Positions 22,879 to 28,063 of a DNA stretch of 28,063 bases are shown piece after piece. The stretch is from Bacteroidales bacterium (GTDB lineage Bacteria; Bacteroidota; Bacteroidia; Bacteroidales; Bacteroidaceae). The notes beneath the pieces were generated by a model, which saw nothing but the letters and a program-made list of their open reading frames with translations, was not told the origin of the DNA and did no database searches. Position 1 is the first letter of the stretch. The number at the start of each line of letters is the position of its first letter. The translations under genes were made by a program, and so were the position numbers. The DNA is taken from the NCBI GenBank assembly GCA_004552155.1, contig SFPF01000004.1, positions 1 through 28,063 on the forward strand. The letters are read 5' to 3'.

Positions 22879-23012
22879 TAAAAAACATTGACGACAATCC
22901 GCCAACGCATTTGAGAAGCGTTTATCATAGAAAATCATTCGCAAAAACGCTAAACTCAGCCTTTCTCATCACAAAATGCAAGGCGTTTGATGCGCCTTAT
23001 ATAATAAATACG

Positions 23013-23020
23013 TAACTTTG
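23013..23020 (+). promoter_or_regulatory. Bacteroidota -7 box of ilvE
   Basis: TAACTTTG at 23013-23020 fits TAnnTTTG. A TTTG at 22986-22989 lies 23 bp upstream, slightly wider than usual. Leader to the ATG at 23079 is about 50 nt. Confidence 0.55.
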
Positions 23021-23078
23021 CTGCGCAGAAAGTGGCGTTTTGCCGCGCACTGCAACAACCTTTCAACCAAATAATACA

Positions 23079-24034
23079 ATGCAACAACCTAATATCGACT
23101 GGGCTAATCTACCCTTCGGCTACCTCCCCACCGACTACAACGTGCGTTGCTACTACCGCAACGGCGCATGGGGCGAAATCGAAACGTCTTCATCCGAATA
23201 CATCAACTTGCACATGGCAGCCACTTGCCTGCACTACGGGCAAGAGGCCTTCGAAGGCCTGAAAGCCTTCCGCTGCCCCGACGGCAAAATCCGCCGACCG
23301 ACAAGTTCTGCGAAATGGTGCGCCGAGTCATTCTCCTCAATGAGCGCTTCATTCCGCCCTACGAAACGGGCGCCGCGCTCTACATCCGTCCCCTCCTCAT
23401 CGGCACAGGCCCACAGGTGGGCGTTAAACCCGCCAACGAATACCTGCTGCTGATGTTCGTAACGCCCGTAGGCCCCTATTTCAAGGGAGGATTTTCTACG
23501 AACAACTATGTCATCGTGCGCGAATACGACCGCGCCGCACCGCTCGGCACGGGACGCTTCAAGGTGGGCGGCAACTACGCCGCAAGCCTCCGAGCCAACA
23601 AACTGGCGCACGACAACGGCTACGCCTGCGAGTTCTACCTCGACGCGAAAGAGAAGAAATATATCGACGAATGCGGCGCAGCCAATTTCTTCGGCATCAA
23701 AGACGGCAAGTACATCACGCCGAAGTCTTCCTCAATCCTGCCCTCTATCACCAATAAGAGTTTGCAGCAAATCGCCCTCGATTTGGGTCTGCAGGTAGAG
23801 TGTCGCCCCATTCCCGAAGAAGAACTTGCCACGTTTGAAGAGGCAGGCGCGTGCGGCACGGCCGCCGTTATCAGCCCCATTGGCAAGATTGACGACCTCG
23901 AAAACGGCAATAGTTACGTGATTGCCAAAGACGGCAAACCCGGCCCCGTTTCCACGAAACTCTACAACACGCTCCGCAACATTCAATACGGCATCGAGCC
24001 CGACCGCCACGGGTGGATCACAATTATTGAATAA
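23079..24034 (+). pseudogene. ilvE: Branched-chain amino acid aminotransferase with internal frameshifting deletion
   Basis: PLP fold-type IV aminotransferase for the last step of Ile, Leu and Val synthesis. From the ATG at 23079 the first frame gives a normal N-terminus up to E-A-F-E-G-L-K-A-F-R-C-P-D-G-K-I-R. From about 23294 a different frame continues P-T-D-K-F-C-E-M-V-R-R-V and runs to the normal end at 24034. It includes P-P-Y-E-T-G-A, the PLP lysine (codon 23561-23563 in G-R-F-K-V-G-G-N-Y-A) and the E-A-G-A-C-G-T-A-A region. Between the halves the family has about 25 more residues, including the F-R-x-x-x-N-A-x-R segment. The gap is therefore about 75 nt and breaks the frame. A single functional protein cannot be made from this sequence as given. 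Real decay or an assembly fault are both possible. Confidence 0.88.
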
Positions 24035-24081
24035 GGATTTTGATAATATTCTTTGTCTGAAACCCACAAACTCCCTTTATC

Positions 24082-24750
24082 ATGCAACTCAATTCAGAAC
24101 TCCGCGCCCAAGCCCGCGAGCGGCTGGAAGGCCAATGGGGCACATTCGTGCTCATGACGTTCCTTTTTTATGTTATCCAGGTGCTGCTGCAAATTCCGGG
24201 ATACATCGGCAGTCTTCTTGAAGTACTTTCGCCCGAGAATGTGCTGGCATCGCTATCATTTTCTAATATCTCCAATATCCTTTCTCTGCTTGCCCTGCCG
24301 CTCAGTTGGGGATTGACGGTGAGCCTCTTGCGCAACCATCGTGAAGAAAGCGTGGACCTTGAAAATCTCTTCGACGGTTTCCGTGGCGGCCGCTACACAC
24401 GCGTTTTCTGCGCCCTTTTCCTCGTAAACCTCTTCACGTTCCTCTGGGCTTTGCTGCTCATCATTCCGGGCATCATGAAGGCATTTTCTTATGCCCTTAC
24501 ACCCTACATTCTTTTGGACGAGCCGGAACTTACCGCCAGGCAAGCCATCACCCGCAGCTGCGAAATCATGCAAGGCCGCCGCTGGAAACTCTTCTGCCTC
24601 TACTTGAGCTTTATCGGCTGGGGCATTCTCAGCCTCCTCACCTTCGGTATCGGTTTCCTGTGGCTCGCGCCTTACATGAATGCCTCTATTGCCGCTTTCT
24701 ACGAAGATGCACGTGCCGAATATGAGGCAGAAAATTCTATTGAACAATAA
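24082..24750 (+). CDS. DUF975 family integral membrane protein
   Basis: A 222-residue inner-membrane protein of unknown function. The N-terminus N-S-E-L-R-A-Q-A-R-E-R-L-x-G-x-W matches the start of DUF975 proteins. About four to five hydrophobic segments follow (around residues 21-42, 58-82, 108-133 and 168-195), with P-x-I-I/L-L-D-E-P-E-L-T-A-R-Q-A-I-T-R-S and the M-x-G-x-x-W-K-L-F motif between the last ones. The acidic tail is cytosolic. It is followed after 13 bases by a lipoprotein gene, so the two are probably co-transcribed. No function is known to me. Confidence 0.85.
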   Translation: MQLNSELRAQARERLEGQWGTFVLMTFLFYVIQVLLQIPGYIGSLLEVLSPENVLASLSFSNISNILSLLALPLSWGLTVSLLRNHREESVDLENLFDGFRGGRYTRVFCALFLVNLFTFLWALLLIIPGIMKAFSYALTPYILLDEPELTARQAITRSCEIMQGRRWKLFCLYLSFIGWGILSLLTFGIGFLWLAPYMNASIAAFYEDARAEYEAENSIEQ

Positions 24751-24763
24751 TCGCATAATCATA

Positions 24764-25651
24764 ATGAAACACCTCCGCCTATTACCCGCGCTTTGCCTCG
24801 CCGCCATGGGGCTCGGCACGCTGCTCACGGGCTGCAATTCCGACTCCAAGAAACTGGCAGACAAAGAGAAAGAACTTGAAGAACTGCGCCAGCTTGCCGA
24901 ACTCGACAAACAGGAAATGGAAAACCAGTACGCCGAGTTTGCGCTGCAATATGGCGAGATGAAGAAAACAATCCGCGACGATAGCCTCGTGGCACGCCTC
25001 GATGCAGAACAACGCCGCGCAGAAAGCCTGCTGAAAGAACTGAAAAACGTGAAGAACGCCAGCGCGGCCGAAATCCTCCGACTGAAAAAGGAGCTCGCCA
25101 CCGTGCGCGAGGTGCTCAAAGACTATATCCGCCAGGTTGACTCGCTGCAACAGCTCAACCAAGCCCTCATGGGCGAGCGCGACGCCGCCCTCGCCGATGC
25201 CGCACGCTCCAAAAACGAGATAACGGGCCTGAACGAGCGCAACGCGGGACTTTCGGAGAAAGTGGCCATCGCCGCACAGCTCAACGCCACAGCCGTGAGC
25301 ATCCAACCGCTCAAAAACAACGGCAAGGCGGCACGCAAGAGCAAGGACATACGCCGCTTCTGCGTTTCCTTCACCATTACCCGTAACGTAACCGCCGAAG
25401 CCGGCAACCGCATGGTTTACGTGCGCATGATGAAGCCCAACCAGCAGGTGGTAAATCCTAGCGGCACGTTTGCCTACGAAAACAAGAACATCGAATATTC
25501 CGCCGCAAAGAACGTGGAATACACGGGGCAGGAGGTACGCGTCACGATGTACGTGCCCGTCAGCGAGTTCCTCGGCGCCGGACGCTACACCGCCCACATC
25601 TTTGCCGACGGACAGATGATTGGCTCCGGTTCGCTCAATTTGGAAAAATAA
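24764..25651 (+). CDS. Coiled-coil lipoprotein
   Basis: A 295-residue exported lipoprotein: signal peptide then lipobox L-T-G-C with Cys24. Residues about 33-185 are a long coiled coil rich in E, K, L and A heptads (K-E-K-E-L-E-E-L-R-Q and onward). The C-terminal ~110 residues (from R-R-F-C-V-S-F-T-I-T-R-N) look like a compact beta domain ending G-S-G-S-L-N-L-E-K. I chose the ATG at 24764 because it starts the signal peptide; the in-frame upstream part overlaps the DUF975 gene. The serine-free acidic region after the Cys is short, so surface or periplasmic location is uncertain. No specific function is recognised. Confidence 0.82.
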   Translation: MKHLRLLPALCLAAMGLGTLLTGCNSDSKKLADKEKELEELRQLAELDKQEMENQYAEFALQYGEMKKTIRDDSLVARLDAEQRRAESLLKELKNVKNASAAEILRLKKELATVREVLKDYIRQVDSLQQLNQALMGERDAALADAARSKNEITGLNERNAGLSEKVAIAAQLNATAVSIQPLKNNGKAARKSKDIRRFCVSFTITRNVTAEAGNRMVYVRMMKPNQQVVNPSGTFAYENKNIEYSAAKNVEYTGQEVRVTMYVPVSEFLGAGRYTAHIFADGQMIGSGSLNLEK

Positions 25652-25681
25652 AGAAAGAACCCGCCGAATTAATGATTTTGC

Positions 25682-25766
25682 ATTCGTGAAAATTCGTGCG
25701 ACCGAATAGGTCGCCATTAAGACACAGTGCAAAATAATTCGTGTAAATTCGTGAAATTCGTGGGCA
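25682..25766. repeat. ATTCGTG repeats with about 10-bp spacing
   Basis: Five copies of ATTCGTG: two at 25682-25698 and three at 25737-25762, spaced 10, 10 and 9 bp. A small hairpin GCGACC-GAATA-GGTCGC (25698-25714) lies between the two groups. It fills the gap between the lipoprotein and the HHH protein gene. No promoter box is visible here. Similar TTCGTG-rich spacers are common between Bacteroidales genes as far as I know. Confidence 0.75.
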
Positions 25767-25798
25767 AATAAAAAACTCATTCGCATCACAACCGCGCC

Positions 25799-27826
25799 AT
25801 GCGTAATATCATTATCACAATATTGGCGATATTCTTTTTACTGCCGCCCAATATCCCGGGCGGCAGTATTTTTGCTCAAAACATCGCTGACGGCGACAGC
25901 CTCACATGGGCGGACTTCATCGACAACTACCTGAACGGCGAAGGTGAAGAGGCAGAAACGGAAGAGCAAATCGCGCTGTTTGAGGAACTGCACCGCACAC
26001 CGCTCGACGTGAACGCCGCCACGCGCGCGCAACTCCTGCTTCTCCCTTTCGTGACAGAAGCGCAAGCCGACTCGCTCATCGCCTACCGCGAACGGAAAGG
26101 CGGACTGCGCTCGCTGGGTGAACTGATGTTTGTGCCGGGCTGGCATTTCGATACGCGCCACTTCTTCCATCTCTTCGCCGCCTGCGCACCGCCCGCCGCC
26201 AAGCCGCGCTCACTGTGGCAGCGGCTCAAAGACGGCGTGCCGCTATATAAGCGCGACGCATACAAACCTATCGACCGGGCGCAATATGACAAAAATCCCA
26301 ACTCTGTGTATTGGGGCAACAATATGCGCAATGTGCTGCGCTACCGCTACGAGGCCAAAGGACTGCTGCGCCTCGGGCTGACCGCCGACAAGGACGGCGG
26401 CGAGCCGTTCGCCCGCTTGGGCAACCGCCCCTACGACTACCTGTCGGGCTATGCCGAGGTAGGCGGCATCAAAGGGCTGACTTGCTACCTCGGCGACTAT
26501 GAAGCGCGGTTCGGGCTGGGACTCGCGGCCGGCAACGCGCTTTACGCCACGCGCTCTATGGCAGCAGGCAACCCGCCGACACTGCCGCACAACCTGCGTC
26601 CGCACACCTCGACCGAAGAATGCCGCTACCTGCGCGGCGCGGGACTAAGTTATCAGCACGGGCATTGGCACGCCACGGCCTTTGCCTCCCTGCGCCGCCT
26701 CGATGCAAGGCTCGAGGGCGACACGGTGCGCAGCATCCTCGCCACCGGCCTGCACCGCACGCTCCGAGAAATGGAGCGCAAGCGCAATCTGCGCACGGTG
26801 AGCGCGGGCGGCAACGTGGGGTTCAGAAGCAACCGCTTCCAAGCGAGCCTCAACGGCGCAATGACGCACTTCGCCCTGCTTTACAGCCCCGAGCAGCGCA
26901 CTTACACGGCAGACGCATTCCGAGGAACGACCTGCGGCAATGCCTCGCTCGACTACGCGGCCCGCCTCGGGCGTTGGCTTATTCTGGGAGAAACGGCGCT
27001 AGATCAGAACGCGCATATCGCCACGCGCAACATCGTGCGCTTCGCCCACCCGAAAGACTGGTCGCTGCAAGCAGACATCAGGCATTTCAGCCCCGGCTAT
27101 TTCAGTTTTCTCGGACAGACGTTGCAGCAAGCCTCATCTTTGACCAACGAGACGGGACTGATGCTCTCCGCCGCCTTTCGCGCCGGCCGCCGGGGGCTTT
27201 ATACCGCCTACATCGACCTGTTTCGCTTCCCCCACCCCGTATATCGCGCCTCGCAAGCCTCCAACGGCTTGGAGCTGCAAGCGCAGGGCGAATGGGCGTT
27301 CCGCAAGCACTGGCAGTTGCTGGCGCGTTACCGTTTCAAGGCACGGCAATACGACATCTCGGGCCACAAGCCCTACATGGAATATGTGCAGAAGCACCGC
27401 GCCCGCCTGCAAGCAGACTACACCGACAATAGGTTGCAGGTGCGCGGCGGTGCCGACCTCACGCTTGCGGCGAGCCAGACGGAGGCGGCTACCTTTGGTT
27501 GGCTGTGCTACTTGCGCGGGGCGTATGCTGCGGGAAAGCATTGGCGCGTGGGCGGGTTCGGCGCCGTGTTCTTCACCGACGGTTTCGACTCCGCCGTCTA
27601 TGCCTACGACCCGCAGTTGCCCCACGCCGCCGCCTTTTCTTCCTTTTTCTACCACGGCATGAAATGGACAGCCCTTGCCGCCTACCGTCCTGCCCCGTGG
27701 CTCTCCCTCGCCCTGCGCCTTTCCTCCCTGCGCTATTTCAACCGCTCGGAACAAAGCAGCGGCCCCGACCGCATAGCCTCGGCGTGGAAAAACGATATTT
27801 CGGTGCAAGTCAGTATGAAGATGTAA
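25799..27826 (+). CDS. Secreted helix-hairpin-helix domain protein
   Basis: A 675-residue protein with a signal peptide (hydrophobic I-I-I-T-I-L-A-I-F-F-L-L, likely cut near I-F-A-Q). Residues about 65-115 form one or two helix-hairpin-helix units of the ComEA type: P-L-D-V-N-A-A-T-R-A-Q-L-L-L-L-P-F and L-G-E-L-M-F-V-P-G-W. The remaining ~530 residues are rich in alternating aromatic and polar positions with many tyrosines, arginines and glycines. This suggests an outer-membrane beta-barrel or large beta structure (inference). ComEA-type HHH modules bind DNA during uptake, so an envelope DNA-handling role is possible but unproven. The gene ends at 27826, a few bases before an apparent junction. 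Confidence 0.8.
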   Translation: MRNIIITILAIFFLLPPNIPGGSIFAQNIADGDSLTWADFIDNYLNGEGEEAETEEQIALFEELHRTPLDVNAATRAQLLLLPFVTEAQADSLIAYRERKGGLRSLGELMFVPGWHFDTRHFFHLFAACAPPAAKPRSLWQRLKDGVPLYKRDAYKPIDRAQYDKNPNSVYWGNNMRNVLRYRYEAKGLLRLGLTADKDGGEPFARLGNRPYDYLSGYAEVGGIKGLTCYLGDYEARFGLGLAAGNALYATRSMAAGNPPTLPHNLRPHTSTEECRYLRGAGLSYQHGHWHATAFASLRRLDARLEGDTVRSILATGLHRTLREMERKRNLRTVSAGGNVGFRSNRFQASLNGAMTHFALLYSPEQRTYTADAFRGTTCGNASLDYAARLGRWLILGETALDQNAHIATRNIVRFAHPKDWSLQADIRHFSPGYFSFLGQTLQQASSLTNETGLMLSAAFRAGRRGLYTAYIDLFRFPHPVYRASQASNGLELQAQGEWAFRKHWQLLARYRFKARQYDISGHKPYMEYVQKHRARLQADYTDNRLQVRGGADLTLAASQTEAATFGWLCYLRGAYAAGKHWRVGGFGAVFFTDGFDSAVYAYDPQLPHAAAFSSFFYHGMKWTALAAYRPAPWLSLALRLSSLRYFNRSEQSSGPDRIASAWKNDISVQVSMKM

Positions 27827-27842
27827 CCAATTCTGCCTCGCG

Positions 27843-28063
27843 GCCACACCTATCCCTCGCACCCTCCAATTCAGTCTGATGGGAGCCAGGGACCTGAGTG
27901 TCATACAGACTCCTCCTCCCAATCGCCGCCCCATACAGACTCAGGTCTATACCTTCAGCTCTGAAGTGATATCCGAAGCCATAGGGTTTGAGATGATCCG
28001 TGGAGGACAGGTGCTCTTCGTGACCCCACGCATCAGTCAACTTCCCGAACTGGAATCCCTCAT
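27843..28063 (+). pseudogene. mfd: Internal fragment of transcription-repair coupling factor Mfd, 5' end missing
   Basis: From 27843 an open frame reads A-T-P-I-P-R-T-L-Q-F-S-L-M-G-A-R-D-L-S, then T-P-P-P-N-R-R-P-I-Q-T and E-V-I-S-E-A-I-G-F-E-M-I-R-G-G-Q-V-L-F-V, and runs off the right edge. This is the helicase part of Mfd, from the T-A-T-P-I-P-R-T motif onward. Mfd removes stalled RNA polymerase and recruits UvrA. There is no start codon and no upstream Mfd sequence: the similarity begins within 17 bases of the stop of the HHH gene. Codons differ from the rest of the window (ATA for Ile, GGA for Gly, AGG for Arg). It is a truncated remnant, a foreign insertion or a chimeric assembly end. 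Confidence 0.8.

Noticed and set aside
23147..23453. Two separate overlapping genes at the ilvE locus
   Set aside because: Both frames belong to one aminotransferase family in sequence order, so they are halves of one broken gene.
1..28063. tRNA, rRNA or known riboswitch genes
   Set aside because: I looked in the intergenic stretches for tRNA-like cloverleaf segments and known aptamer patterns and found none I could support.

Overview
The window looks like chromosomal DNA of a Bacteroidota, order Bacteroidales. The evidence is the recurring promoter element TAnnTTTG ahead of most genes, the absence of Shine-Dalgarno sequences, a SusD-like lipoprotein, a transketolase and RpiB of the Bacteroides type, and the HU / tiny basic ribosomal protein / RNase G cluster. 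Coding DNA is fairly GC-rich and prefers GGC, CGC and GCC codons, while intergenic DNA is AT-rich. Prevotellaceae or a close family is plausible, but I cannot place it more exactly.

Layout. 0.3-4.9 kb: fabI, an HI0933-type flavoprotein, a damaged threonine dehydrogenase gene (minus strand) and a TPR protein. 5.1-8.6 kb: a SusD-like lipoprotein without SusC, a palindrome-rich gap and an HD phosphohydrolase. 8.8-13.8 kb: tkt-rpiB, then HU, a 29-residue bS22/mS38-like protein and RNase G. 13.8-16.0 kb (minus strand): a glutaredoxin-like gene run together with a DUF1460 peptidoglycan amidase-like gene whose signal peptide is in another frame, GC-rich palindromic repeats, and a long HU-family protein behind two 21-bp tandem arrays. 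16.4-22.9 kb: an MltF-like transglycosylase, a Dna2-like nuclease-helicase and an AlkD-like glycosylase, each followed by an elaborate repeat element. 23.1-27.8 kb: a damaged ilvE, a DUF975 membrane protein with a coiled-coil lipoprotein, and a secreted helix-hairpin-helix protein. The last ~220 bases are an internal piece of mfd with different codon use.

The most unusual structure is a three-member family of modular elements (A 17625-18013, B 21392-21736, C 22570-22878) in consecutive intergenic spaces around the nuclease-helicase and alkD genes. Each has four 25-nt boundary repeats. Every boundary repeat carries two A5 tracts exactly 10 bp apart. The repeats bracket two hairpin units in inverted order, so the whole could form a four-arm cruciform. 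Stem sequences differ between copies but stay paired, with compensatory changes. The element family is seen directly in the sequence; its function is unknown.

Two cautions apply. tdh and ilvE each lack roughly 75-80 nt in the middle of otherwise well conserved genes and are frameshifted. The DUF1460 gene carries a one-base frameshift, and the right end looks like a junction with foreign DNA. These may be real decay or assembly errors, and the sequence alone cannot decide.
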